Shown here piece after piece: positions 1-8,620 of a stretch of DNA of 64,000 bases. The notes under the pieces were generated by a model that saw nothing but the letters and a program-made list of their open reading frames with translations, searched no databases and was not told the DNA's origin. A program made the position numbers and the translations under genes. Location of the stretch: NCBI GenBank assembly GCA_048267245.1, contig JBLWXV010000001.1:124001-188000 (forward strand). Direction: 5' to 3'. This DNA comes from JBLWXV01 sp048267245. Its GTDB lineage: Bacteria; Bdellovibrionota; Bacteriovoracia; Bacteriovoracales; Bacteriovoracaceae. Numbering within the stretch: the stretch's first letter is position 1; every line of letters starts with the position of its first letter.

Positions 1-207
1 CTGCACCCTTTTAAAGTTAAGGTCACACAATTTACTCATTGTTGAGACACTCATCGTCTTTCCAAGGCCAGGCATCCCCTCAATTAGTAAGTGTCCTTCA
101 CACACTAGGGCGCACATAATGGAGTCGAGCAATTCATCCTGCCCAAAGATAAATGACTTTGCTTTGGTCAAAATAGAGTTGATTTTCTCTCTTAAAACAT
201 CACTCAC
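1..207 (-). CDS. MoxR-type AAA ATPase, N-terminal 69 codons (continues beyond window)
   Basis: Only the N-terminus lies in the window and the gene runs off the left edge. The translation contains FGQDELLD followed by a Walker A segment, GMPGLGKT, which is the layout of MoxR-family AAA+ ATPases (FGQ...LL-EG-PG-GKT). MoxR proteins are chaperone-like ATPases, often paired with DUF58 and von Willebrand A proteins. Translation starts at a GTG at 205-207, because an in-frame stop lies just upstream (the TAA at 211-213). AAGGAG sits about 8 nt before the GTG. The gap to the upstream rlmI-like gene is only 3 nt, so co-transcription is likely. Confidence 0.82.
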   Translation of the reverse strand, partial: MSDVLREKINSILTKAKSFIFGQDELLDSIMCALVCEGHLLIEGMPGLGKTMSVSTMSKLCDLNFKRVQ

Positions 208-210
208 AAC

Positions 211-1368
211 TTACTCCTTACAGATATAGAGAAGATATTTAATATACATGCTTTTATCACTTAGGCTCGTCATCGGATGGTCAATATCTTGTAAACCAAT
301 ATCTACGAGCTGCAACTTTTTCGAATATTTACTTGAATTTTTTAATACCAACAGATCGAGATCCTTATGATCGATTCCATGAGTGCAAGAAGAAAAGGCA
401 AAGAGAGTTCCTGGTTTTAAGCGCGGGAGTATTCTTTTGACCAACCCCTCGTATCCCAAAAGGGCCTCTCGTTTTTTATCCTGCCCTTTTTTAAAGGCTG
501 GTGGATCGCAGATAATGAGATCGTATTCATTATCATCCTTTAGCTCATCGAGGTATTTTGTCACATTCGATCTTATAAATTTTGACCCCGGAACATTGCC
601 ATAAGTTGAGAATAATTCATCAAAATCATTTTCAAGATCTGCCTGATCAACACAGTGAACTTGTGAGCCGAGGTGGCAGTGAAAGGGAATTGACCAGCTA
701 CCTAGATAGGAATAGAGATCAAGAACTTTTTCCGGTTTGAAGTTTCTCTTCTTAAAAAACTCAAACAGACGCGTTCTATTAGCTCGGTGGTCGTAGTAAA
801 AGCCTGTTTTTTGAAACCTCTCGCGACCTATTGAATACTCTACCGCCTGTTCTTTAATGATAATTCGTTCTGGGTAAGTAGGAGTTACGGCCAGTAAGTC
901 TTCACCAGGCTCAGGTTTCACGCTTTCACAAATCAATAGGGCCGGAAATTCCTGCGCTAGCACCTTGAGAATCGTACTTCCCATCCTCTGCGCCCCTAAC
1001 AAGTGGTACTGAACAATGATGAGGTTTTCAAACTGATCTATGACTAGACCTGGAATTCCATCAGATGAGCCAAAGAATAATCGCCCCGATTGTTCCGGCA
1101 AATACTTTCGGCGATATTGTATTGCTTCAAGGAGAGAGGCTTCTACATGAGCTTGACCATCCCTTCCCTTATATTCAGAAACAAGGCGCGCTACCTTTCC
1201 GTCTGTTCGGAAGGGATTAAAGTGCGCCAAGTATTCCTTAGCAGATCGCTTATTGACTAGAATTCCCCACTCACCAGGTGTTGAGCTTTTGATAGAACCC
1301 TCAATGGATTTTTCAAATACAATATCGCCAGATTGACTGGCATTCTGTTCAAAATTGTATCTCTTCAA
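211..1368 (-). CDS. rlmI: Class I SAM-dependent rRNA methyltransferase, RlmI/RlmK family
   Basis: A 385-residue protein with the layout of the RlmI family, which makes 5-methylcytosine in 23S rRNA. A PUA-like N-terminus is followed by SDGIPGLVID at about 102-111 and QKTGFYYDHR at 186-195. The SAM-binding motif VLDLYSYLGS is at 215-224, the CDPPAF loop at 287-292, and a likely catalytic Cys lies in SSCTHG near 328. Length agrees with the family (about 390-400). The stop codon lies 3 nt before the moxR-like GTG. The exact target base is inferred from the family; a paralogous specificity cannot be excluded. Confidence 0.85.
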   Translation of the reverse strand: MKRYNFEQNASQSGDIVFEKSIEGSIKSSTPGEWGILVNKRSAKEYLAHFNPFRTDGKVARLVSEYKGRDGQAHVEASLLEAIQYRRKYLPEQSGRLFFGSSDGIPGLVIDQFENLIIVQYHLLGAQRMGSTILKVLAQEFPALLICESVKPEPGEDLLAVTPTYPERIIIKEQAVEYSIGRERFQKTGFYYDHRANRTRLFEFFKKRNFKPEKVLDLYSYLGSWSIPFHCHLGSQVHCVDQADLENDFDELFSTYGNVPGSKFIRSNVTKYLDELKDDNEYDLIICDPPAFKKGQDKKREALLGYEGLVKRILPRLKPGTLFAFSSCTHGIDHKDLDLLVLKNSSKYSKKLQLVDIGLQDIDHPMTSLSDKSMYIKYLLYICKE

Positions 1369-1378
1369 AGCGTACCAA

Positions 1379-2194
1379 CTACTGTTTGTTATTCATGATA
1401 TATGAAGCAGCTTTTCCAGTATTCACTTCATACTTAGTGAAATTAATTGTGTATTCGTTTTCCTGAGGCTTAGGCTTATCCTTGACCTCATCAGGTAAAA
1501 TCAGGCTCTGGGTCATCTTAACTTTAATTTCAGACGGCAGCCCGATTCCCGCAATGGCCTCATACTCGAAATCCATCTTGGTGCTCATATTAACATTGCC
1601 AGCTGTTGACTGTGTTTCCATTGACGAGAGAACCCACTTATTCTGGCTCCATCTCTTTGTTTCAAAGTCAAAGCTCGTCTCAGTACTTCCAGCAGGGCTG
1701 AATGTGTGAAACTTCTTCAAGAGATTTCTCTTATCAAAATCTAATTGAACTCTATTAATTGTTCTCGTGTGAGTCTTGTCTTCACCCATGAGCTTAATGC
1801 CAGTCGAAGAATTTTCTTTCTTAAAGCTATAGGGCCTAAAACGACTTGAAAAATCCTCAGGGATAACAAAATCAAGCCTTGTGAGAATGAGTCCAATCAA
1901 CTCGGCTTTAAGTTCTTTAAAACCATTTGGAAGTCCCTCGATATCAACACGATATTCTCCAGGGAAGATCCAATGCACTTTGTAGTAGACATCAATAAGT
2001 TGGCCGAAAATTTTCTTCTCTTCCAAAATATCTTTGAGGTTAGATATCCGGGCCTCAAAGACTAAGTCTTTTAGATTGAACTTCTTCGGGTTGTAGAGTC
2101 TTAAGTCAAATTCCTCAATCTCACTTGACTGGGCCCAAGCTCCACTCGCCGCTAAAACGGTCATGACACAAATAAGTAATCTTAATAATTTCAT
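1379..2194 (-). CDS. Secreted/periplasmic protein of unknown function
   Basis: 271 residues starting with a clear signal peptide: Lys near the start, a hydrophobic stretch to about residue 18, and the cleavage-like site AWA-QS near 21-22. The mature part is polar and beta-rich with no Cys pairs and no recognised catalytic motif. It could be a LolA- or DUF-type beta-sandwich, but this is only an impression. It sits 10 nt upstream of rlmI on the same strand and 36 nt after the NFACT gene, so it is probably in one transcript with both. Confidence 0.6.
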   Translation of the reverse strand: MKLLRLLICVMTVLAASGAWAQSSEIEEFDLRLYNPKKFNLKDLVFEARISNLKDILEEKKIFGQLIDVYYKVHWIFPGEYRVDIEGLPNGFKELKAELIGLILTRLDFVIPEDFSSRFRPYSFKKENSSTGIKLMGEDKTHTRTINRVQLDFDKRNLLKKFHTFSPAGSTETSFDFETKRWSQNKWVLSSMETQSTAGNVNMSTKMDFEYEAIAGIGLPSEIKVKMTQSLILPDEVKDKPKPQENEYTINFTKYEVNTGKAASYIMNNKQ

Positions 2195-2230
2195 ATAGTC
2201 ATATATTATCTTAAAGTTGGAAAAAATAGG

Positions 2231-3574
2231 CTAGATAATCAAAGTTTTCCAGTCTTCGCGATAGTTGACTTTAATGTACTTAATATTTGAGTAAATCACT
2301 TTGCCAGCTGCACCCTTGAGAGCTTTCACATTCTTGAGCAAAGTATAGATGAGATGCACTTCACGTAGGCTCTCCCCCATCGAATCGCGAATCATAGAGC
2401 CAATTAGTTCTAGGTCAGCTGAGCTTAAATCTGCGAAGTTGTCAGTTCCTACGATCACGTGGGCCGATGAACCGGTCTCTGAGTGAAACCACAGTGCATG
2501 CTTTTTGTTAAACTCTTTTCTAAGAGCATCGTTGCCTTGGGCACTTTTGCCCATGCCGGCCTTGTGCCCGGCAATTTTAAAGAGCTCATAGCCATTGGCG
2601 CTACCTTCTCTTATTTCCTCTTTTCCTCGCGCCGCCTTCATTGCCTTACTCCCAACAAATTCCCATTGATAGGGACTTGTGAGAAGTTCGGGTGATAGTT
2701 CACTCTCTTGCCCTCTCACCTTCTCAAGGCGTTCGCGAGATATTTCAATTCCTTTTTTAGCACCTTTAATTTTATTGAAGAGAAAATCTCTTTTCGCAAA
2801 ATGATTTCGATCGACGGGTAATTTAATTCTCTGTTCATTCACTTCAATTTTTGACAAGCCATCAAGAGCAATTGCATTTTCAATCAATTCGTTTTCAATT
2901 GAGAGAAGGGCCTCATTCTTTTTTAAATCACTTTCAATCTTGCCTTGTTTTCTTGCTAAGCTTTTCTTCAGTCTTCGCATCACCTTCGCAGGACTAGAAA
3001 CGACTGCTGCTATATCTTCATAGGAGAAATCTTTATCAACGCCACTGCCACCATAGAATCGAACCTCTTCCTTCTCAGCAAAGAGCGACTCCGCCTCAGA
3101 GCTCTTGAACTTAGATTTTATAGGCGTTGCCCAAGATCTCCAGAGCTTCCCCTCGCTTATATCAAAGTAAATATGGGCCACATCTTCCAAAGTATAAAAT
3201 ACACTTAGAAAATCTTCTCCCTCTGGATGATCAAGCACCAAGGTAAACACTCTCGCCTCTTGCGAGTACTCGATTCTCTTGAGTCTTCGTCCATTGAGCT
3301 TTGAGCGCAACCAATCTTGAGTCTTATCCTTGGCGCGCCACTCTCCAGGGGCCTTCTCGGATGAGAGGAAAATTGCGAAGAATTTTGGGGACTTACTGAG
3401 ATTGAGGATCTTTGTTTGCCCTAGGAATCGCACCGATAGTGAGACGAGCGCCAGTGAGCTCCAGACTTTCTGAATTTGCGGGTAGGGAGCGCCCTCCCGT
3501 TCACTTTGACTGGATTGAATTAACTCATTAATATGTTCGAAAACCTTACAGGCCCTTTCCCAACGCTGAATCAT
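2231..3574 (-). CDS. NFACT-family protein (RqcH/FbpA-like), ribosome-associated quality control
   Basis: 447 residues. The C-terminal third has the NFACT-R domain: GKSAQGNDALRKEF, then LWFHSETGSSAHVIV, and the tail VHLIYTLLKNVK..KGAAGKVIYSN. The middle is helical, as in the coiled-coil part of NFACT proteins, and the N-terminus (GRRLKRIEY, about 95-103) resembles NFACT-N. Bacterial RqcH binds the obstructed 50S subunit and adds alanine tails. This protein is about 100 residues shorter than typical RqcH. By eye, the conserved Asp-Arg pair of NFACT-N reads Ala107-Arg108. The ATG shares the sequence CATG with the divergent mutS2 start, so the two genes are back to back with no spacer. Confidence 0.78.
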   Translation of the reverse strand: MIQRWERACKVFEHINELIQSSQSEREGAPYPQIQKVWSSLALVSLSVRFLGQTKILNLSKSPKFFAIFLSSEKAPGEWRAKDKTQDWLRSKLNGRRLKRIEYSQEARVFTLVLDHPEGEDFLSVFYTLEDVAHIYFDISEGKLWRSWATPIKSKFKSSEAESLFAEKEEVRFYGGSGVDKDFSYEDIAAVVSSPAKVMRRLKKSLARKQGKIESDLKKNEALLSIENELIENAIALDGLSKIEVNEQRIKLPVDRNHFAKRDFLFNKIKGAKKGIEISRERLEKVRGQESELSPELLTSPYQWEFVGSKAMKAARGKEEIREGSANGYELFKIAGHKAGMGKSAQGNDALRKEFNKKHALWFHSETGSSAHVIVGTDNFADLSSADLELIGSMIRDSMGESLREVHLIYTLLKNVKALKGAAGKVIYSNIKYIKVNYREDWKTLII

Positions 3575-5918
3575 GGAACCTAGTTTATTCTATAATGAGC
3601 ACTTTCACCAACTGATTGACTGGCAAGACCTCTCAAAGCTCGTTGGCAATTACTTTCTCCTAGAGAATAGTTTTGACTCACTCATTAAGAAGGATTCTCA
3701 AGGGGTTTCTCGCGACGCTGTCCTAGCTGCTTATGATCGCACTGATTGGTATCTGGGCTTAGCACCTGAAACTTCACTCGATATCTATCAAGTTCTCGAG
3801 CGTTTGCGCGTACATTATAAAACCGAAATTTTAGGTTACTTAGATAAGGGTAGGGTGCTTGACTTAGATGGCTTGCGCCACTGCTTTACAATTTTCTCAA
3901 GTCTTCGCTCCCTACATCGAACGATTGGACCCACAACTCCCATTCCAAGTGACGAGCTCGCTCCATTCATTGACGATCTCTACAAGGGATTTTTAAAAAA
4001 GATTGAAAGCTACCTCACCGAATCAGGTTGGGACTTTTCAGCTCATCCCCAAATGGGCCCCATCCTCACCAAACTTGCAAGTACCGAGCGCCGCCTTAGA
4101 ACTGAAACTCAAGCCTTAATGAAGCACGAGCTCTACGCCGATGCCCTTCAATTTGACACACACGATGTCATTAATGGCCGCTTTGTCATTCCTATTCAAA
4201 GTGATCACTTCAAAGGTGAAATGGGCAATATTATCGCCCATAGTTCCTCAGGCAGAACTCTCTTTGTTGAGCCTTTTCAGATCATGAAGCTGGCCACCGA
4301 AAGACTAGAACTAGAAAGTCTTTTAGAAGCACTTCAATATAAATTCTCAAGTGAAGTCTGCGCTTGGTTTATAGGTAAGAGTAGGGAGATAGCCCTCACC
4401 CAGAGCTATCTGACTTCTATCGATCAAACCCAGGCAAGGGCGAACTTTGCACGCGATCACGCACTCGTTAGGCCCAAATTTATATCGTCTGGAGTTCACA
4501 TCGAGGGCTTCTTTCACCCGTTGATCACTAAGCCAATTAGAAATGATTTAAATCTGCCCGACAATTATCAATCTCTCATCATTAGTGGTCCAAACACTGG
4601 TGGGAAAACAGTGCTTCTAAAATCATTGGCAATAAGTTTTTACTTTTCCCATCTTGGCCTCTTTATCCCTGCAAGAAGAGCGAGCTTTCCCTTCTATAAG
4701 AAAATATTCTTCTTTAGTAACGATCACCAAAATCTCATGCAAGGGCTGAGCTCTTTTGCTTCAGAAGCCGGTCAATATTTAAATATTGTAGATGAAATTG
4801 ATGATGATACTTGCGTTTTTATTGACGAGATCTTCAATAGCACGGGAAGTGAAGAGGCTTCGGCCCTAGCGATGGGCTTTTTTAAAAGATTCTTCACCTT
4901 CTCTAAACGTTGTTTGATTTTCGTCTCTACCCACCATCAGCTCTTAAAGACTCTTACTCACAACAAACCGCCCTATCTCTCTGGTCACATGGGCTTTGAT
5001 ACCGAAACCAACGCTCCCACCTATCGCCTCTACACCGGTCTTCCAGGGAGCTCCATGGCCTTTGAGATTTTCCAAGGTTTAAAGAACGATATTTATAAGG
5101 AAGATATTCTAGAAGAGGCCAAAATCATTCTCGGACAGAAGAAGGTTACCTATGAAGGTTTGCTTACTGAGCTCTCTGGTAAAAAGGCACAAATCGATAG
5201 CGAGCTTCACCAGGTAAGTTCGCTTCGAAGTGAGCTTAAAAATCAAAAGCAAGCTTCAGAAGGTGTTCTCTATCTCGAAAGACAAAAAGCACTCGATGAG
5301 TATCGCAGAAAAATTGATAGCAAGATGCGTGAGCTCGACCAAGTCATTGCCGAGGCTCGAAGAGCTGAGCCCAAAGACTTAAAAAAGCTAAGTAAAGCCG
5401 CTGATGAAATTGCTCACGACATTACACCCAAGCAATCCCCGTTTAATCCGAGGGCTAAGTTTGAGTCAAACCCCAGGGCCCCAAGTATTATCGAAGTAGG
5501 TGGCAAATATCGCAGCCTACTCTTTAATTGCAATGTCGAAGTGCTCGCGATCAACGAACGCAAAAAAGAAGCTCAAGTTAATATCAAAGGCAAGAATATT
5601 TGGACTTCACTGACAAGTCTCTCCAGCCTTTCAAAAGGTGAGATTGCTCCTCGAAAGGTTAGTGTGCATGTCAATAGAACTGGTCGCACCAGCCTCGAAG
5701 TAGACGGAAGAGGTCAGCGTTTAGAAGAGTTTGAAAGAGAAGTTCTAGGTGCCCTTGAAGCTCTTGGAGCAGGGGATATTCCCTACCTCACTGTGATTCA
5801 TGGACATGGAGAAGGTGTTCTTAAGAGATGGCTCAGAGGCTATCTCTCTAAGCAGACTGACTTTCACTGGGAGCCAACAGATGGAAACGATGGCTCCACT
5901 CTCATTAAACCTAGTTAA
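3573..5918 (+). CDS. mutS2: Endonuclease MutS2 / collided-ribosome splitting factor
   Basis: 781 residues, normal for MutS2. A helical clamp/core region precedes the ABC ATPase with Walker A GPNTGGKT at about 339-346, a Walker B-like CVFIDEIF and the STHH switch. A long charged coiled coil follows (about 520-610). The C-terminal Smr domain (about 700-781) has HGHGEGVLKRWLR. The usual LDLRG motif of Smr reads LEVDGRG here. In Bacillus, MutS2 splits collided ribosomes and feeds RqcH; the divergent neighbour is an NFACT protein, so a ribosome-rescue role is plausible. No Shine-Dalgarno is visible before the ATG. The 3' end overlaps the convergent lepB by 8 nt. Confidence 0.92.
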   Translation: MEPSLFYNEHFHQLIDWQDLSKLVGNYFLLENSFDSLIKKDSQGVSRDAVLAAYDRTDWYLGLAPETSLDIYQVLERLRVHYKTEILGYLDKGRVLDLDGLRHCFTIFSSLRSLHRTIGPTTPIPSDELAPFIDDLYKGFLKKIESYLTESGWDFSAHPQMGPILTKLASTERRLRTETQALMKHELYADALQFDTHDVINGRFVIPIQSDHFKGEMGNIIAHSSSGRTLFVEPFQIMKLATERLELESLLEALQYKFSSEVCAWFIGKSREIALTQSYLTSIDQTQARANFARDHALVRPKFISSGVHIEGFFHPLITKPIRNDLNLPDNYQSLIISGPNTGGKTVLLKSLAISFYFSHLGLFIPARRASFPFYKKIFFFSNDHQNLMQGLSSFASEAGQYLNIVDEIDDDTCVFIDEIFNSTGSEEASALAMGFFKRFFTFSKRCLIFVSTHHQLLKTLTHNKPPYLSGHMGFDTETNAPTYRLYTGLPGSSMAFEIFQGLKNDIYKEDILEEAKIILGQKKVTYEGLLTELSGKKAQIDSELHQVSSLRSELKNQKQASEGVLYLERQKALDEYRRKIDSKMRELDQVIAEARRAEPKDLKKLSKAADEIAHDITPKQSPFNPRAKFESNPRAPSIIEVGGKYRSLLFNCNVEVLAINERKKEAQVNIKGKNIWTSLTSLSSLSKGEIAPRKVSVHVNRTGRTSLEVDGRGQRLEEFEREVLGALEALGAGDIPYLTVIHGHGEGVLKRWLRGYLSKQTDFHWEPTDGNDGSTLIKPS

Positions 5919-6714
5919 TTGGGGTTCCGATTCTCCATGGACGAAACTTAAAATTGTCTTCGCCAAAAGGAAAAATCATAGAGAACCAAACAAAGAGGGC
6001 CTTGCCTCTAATATTTTCCATTGGGACAAATCCCCAAAATCTTGAGTCGTAGCTAAAGTCTCGATTGTCGCCCATGACGAAGAACTTCCCCTCTGGGATC
6101 ACAGTCTTTTCAAGATCAACTTTGTAATAATTGTCTTCATCTTGTTGGATGATATGAGTGTGGTCACCAGTATTGGCCTCAAAGAATTTCAAGTTATACT
6201 TCTTAAACTTGTCGTCCATGTCTTCCATGATTTTGGAGCCATCAATTTCTTTGGTCACAACTTCTTTGTCGTTAATATAGACAACTTTCTTTCTGATCTC
6301 GACCGTGTCACCGGGTTCACCGATGACTCTTTTAATATAGTTCACACTTGGATTTTCTGGGTACTTAAAGACTACGACGTCACCGCGCTTAGGCTGTGAC
6401 TCACCAAACAAGTATACAGGCTCCCAGTTGATATCAATGAGATCACCAAGTTGAATGGCCATATCGCTAAAAGGAGCCTTAAAGCCATAAGAGAATTTAT
6501 TCACAAGAATAAAGTCTCCAATCATTAGTGTGGGAATCATTGATCCAGAGGGAATGCGAAAGGGCTCAAAGAAAACAGATCGGAAAATGAGAACTGCAAG
6601 CAGCATTATTGAAAAAGACTTTGTCTCTTTAATTAACTTCTTCTTGCGAGCACTAGATTCTACATGAATTTCTTGCTCAGAACCTGTCTCATTAGTTGGT
6701 TCAATCTCGCTCAT
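5911..6714 (-). CDS. lepB: Signal peptidase I
   Basis: 267 residues, one N-terminal membrane segment (about 34-48) followed by the peptidase S26 boxes. The catalytic serine box IPSGSMIPTL puts the nucleophile at Ser58, and the lysine box YIKRVIG puts the general base at Lys128. The box GDNRDFSYDSRFWG follows. The enzyme removes signal peptides on the outer face of the inner membrane. It is the last gene of the run sigma-54 activator, rlmE, PBP, lepB, all on the minus strand with 17 nt or fewer between them. The stop overlaps the convergent mutS2 end. Confidence 0.95.
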   Translation of the reverse strand: MSEIEPTNETGSEQEIHVESSARKKKLIKETKSFSIMLLAVLIFRSVFFEPFRIPSGSMIPTLMIGDFILVNKFSYGFKAPFSDMAIQLGDLIDINWEPVYLFGESQPKRGDVVVFKYPENPSVNYIKRVIGEPGDTVEIRKKVVYINDKEVVTKEIDGSKIMEDMDDKFKKYNLKFFEANTGDHTHIIQQDEDNYYKVDLEKTVIPEGKFFVMGDNRDFSYDSRFWGFVPMENIRGKALFVWFSMIFPFGEDNFKFRPWRIGTPIN

Positions 6715-6731
6715 TATCGCGCTCCTGGGGC

Positions 6732-8021
6732 TTACGCTCCATCAATTGCCCGGAGGTTTGTCTTCTCTTCAGAGAGTTTCAAGCCAGAGGGATCTATTTT
6801 CTTGAAGTAGTACTCTATCACTTTACGGGCGAGAAATGTAGATTTCACGTACCACTTCTTCTGATTCACATTCATGACGCTCACAGAAATACCACTACTC
6901 ATCCCACTTTTTGGCACTGCAAACGAAGTAAACCAATCGCGCTTGCCAAAGGGAACGCCGCCAGTGATCGAGCCGGTCTTTCCGCCGATAATTAGGCGAT
7001 CTTTAAGAGAGCGACTTAATCCACGAAATCCGCCTCTGGCCGTTCCGCGACTCACAGTCATTTGCATCATTTCTGAAATCTCTGCTGCCGTCTTGCTAGA
7101 GATAACGTCGCCTACGATGAGATCTGGAGACCAGTAATCTTCACCGTGATCGTCAGTCACCGATTTGACGAGAGTCGGGTAGAGGAGTTTGCCTCCATTG
7201 GCGACCACACTACTCAAGACCGCTGCATGAACTGGACTCATCTGAGTCTTCTTATTGAAGCCTGAGGCAAATTCAGCAAGATTGTAATTATCTTCTGGAA
7301 GTAGGAACGTGCTCTTTCCCAATTCAAGGTCGGCCATAATATTTTTATTAAAGCCAAAGTCCACGGCCATTTTGAAAATGCCTGTCTCATCAGTGTTATG
7401 TATGGCCGCTTTAGCAAAGACCACATTATTGGAATAAGCAAAAGCCTTTGAAAAAGAAACGGAACGCGTCCAGCGATTTTTCTTATCTGTCAGTTGATAC
7501 TTGTAAAGAGTTGTTCCACGACCGCGGTAATCAAAAACATCTGCGGGTTCAACCTGACCATTTTCAATTAGCTCGGCGCTTGTCACAATCTTAAAAAGCG
7601 AAGCACCTGGGTGTGTTGTTGAAAAGGCGAGTGAGTTCTTAAAGCTATTGCTCGCACGCTCATAGCCAACAGCGCTGAGTATTCTCCCTGTCGCATTATC
7701 AATTACAACGACAGCAGAGTAATCTGAGCGGTAGCGCTTAAGCAGTTTGCGAATATAATCAGTGAGCTCCTCATTTTGAGTGTACTCAACTTTAAAACTC
7801 TCTTCTTCTGCCGTGATAACTTCTGGCCAATTTTCAGAATTAAAAAACTGTTTTTCAAGTTGTCCCTTGAGAGACTCGACAGTTTCCTTGCGGTGAAGTT
7901 CAGCGAGGGCCACTGCTTCTTGTTTTAATTTGTCCATCCACATATTTACTGCCAAGACAGCTAATAGGACGACGGAAATCAGAGCGAGTGATCTTTTAAT
8001 ATTTTTGTGCATAAACACCAT
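6732..8021 (-). CDS. Penicillin-binding transpeptidase-domain protein (class B-like)
   Basis: 429 residues with an N-terminal membrane anchor (about 11-28) and a periplasmic transpeptidase domain. The three active-site motifs are present: SLFK at 141-144 (nucleophile Ser141), SNN in AYSNNVVFAK, and KTGS in IIGGKTGSITGG. There is no transglycosylase domain and only a short linker before the catalytic domain, so it is smaller than the FtsI in this window. It probably crosslinks peptidoglycan; division, elongation or remodelling roles cannot be told apart from sequence. Its ATG overlaps the rlmE stop by one base (TAATG), implying translational coupling. Confidence 0.85.
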   Translation of the reverse strand: MVFMHKNIKRSLALISVVLLAVLAVNMWMDKLKQEAVALAELHRKETVESLKGQLEKQFFNSENWPEVITAEEESFKVEYTQNEELTDYIRKLLKRYRSDYSAVVVIDNATGRILSAVGYERASNSFKNSLAFSTTHPGASLFKIVTSAELIENGQVEPADVFDYRGRGTTLYKYQLTDKKNRWTRSVSFSKAFAYSNNVVFAKAAIHNTDETGIFKMAVDFGFNKNIMADLELGKSTFLLPEDNYNLAEFASGFNKKTQMSPVHAAVLSSVVANGGKLLYPTLVKSVTDDHGEDYWSPDLIVGDVISSKTAAEISEMMQMTVSRGTARGGFRGLSRSLKDRLIIGGKTGSITGGVPFGKRDWFTSFAVPKSGMSSGISVSVMNVNQKKWYVKSTFLARKVIEYYFKKIDPSGLKLSEEKTNLRAIDGA

Positions 8022-8620
8022 TATGCCTTATAACCCTGGCCGATTACAAAGAATTCCTTACTCACCGATCGCGTAGACTTTGGCTTCAAAAACTGAAAGT
8101 TCTCAAAGCTCGATTTTTTTTGTTTTAAATAAACCTGCGCACCATGAGAGTCGAATACCTTAACGACCATATTCCCTCCGGGTTTGAGGGCCACGGCCGC
8201 AAAGTCAAAGACCTTTTCGACTAGGAGTAAGCTGCGATCTTGGTCGACTGATCTAATGCCTGTGGTATTTGGGGCCATATCGCTAAGAAGAACATCAATC
8301 TTGCGTGGGATTCCCAGGTCAGTGATGTCCTCTAGAGTAAATGCGTCTTTTTTAAAGAGAGTGAGGTTTTTGTAGCCCATGAGTGACTTGGTTATCTCTT
8401 TGATATCGATTCCGTACACGTGACCCTCAAGGCCCACCTTGCTCACCGTGTACTGAGCCCACGAGCCTGGGGCGTAGCCCAGGTCCAAAACCAGATCGCC
8501 CTTTTCAATAATTTTAAATCGATTATCGATTTCCTCGAGCTTATAAATGCTGCGCGCCAAGTAATTTTCTTTCTTGGCCTTATTGAAATAATAGTCTTTG
8601 ACTTTAAAGGTCATGAGCAC
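8021..8620 (-). CDS. rlmE: 23S rRNA (uridine-2'-O-)-methyltransferase RlmE/FtsJ
   Basis: 199 residues, a compact FtsJ fold. The catalytic tetrad can be assigned as Lys27 (YKLEEI), Asp114 (LLSDMAPN), Lys154 (MVVKVF) and Glu189 (SKEFF). The SAM motif is LVLDLGYAPGSWAQ near 43-56. RlmE methylates the ribose of the A-loop uridine in 23S rRNA. The start overlaps the end of the upstream sigma-54 activator gene by 10 nt. ATG codons 1 and 3 are both possible starts. Confidence 0.93.
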   Translation of the reverse strand: MLMTFKVKDYYFNKAKKENYLARSIYKLEEIDNRFKIIEKGDLVLDLGYAPGSWAQYTVSKVGLEGHVYGIDIKEITKSLMGYKNLTLFKKDAFTLEDITDLGIPRKIDVLLSDMAPNTTGIRSVDQDRSLLLVEKVFDFAAVALKPGGNMVVKVFDSHGAQVYLKQKKSSFENFQFLKPKSTRSVSKEFFVIGQGYKA

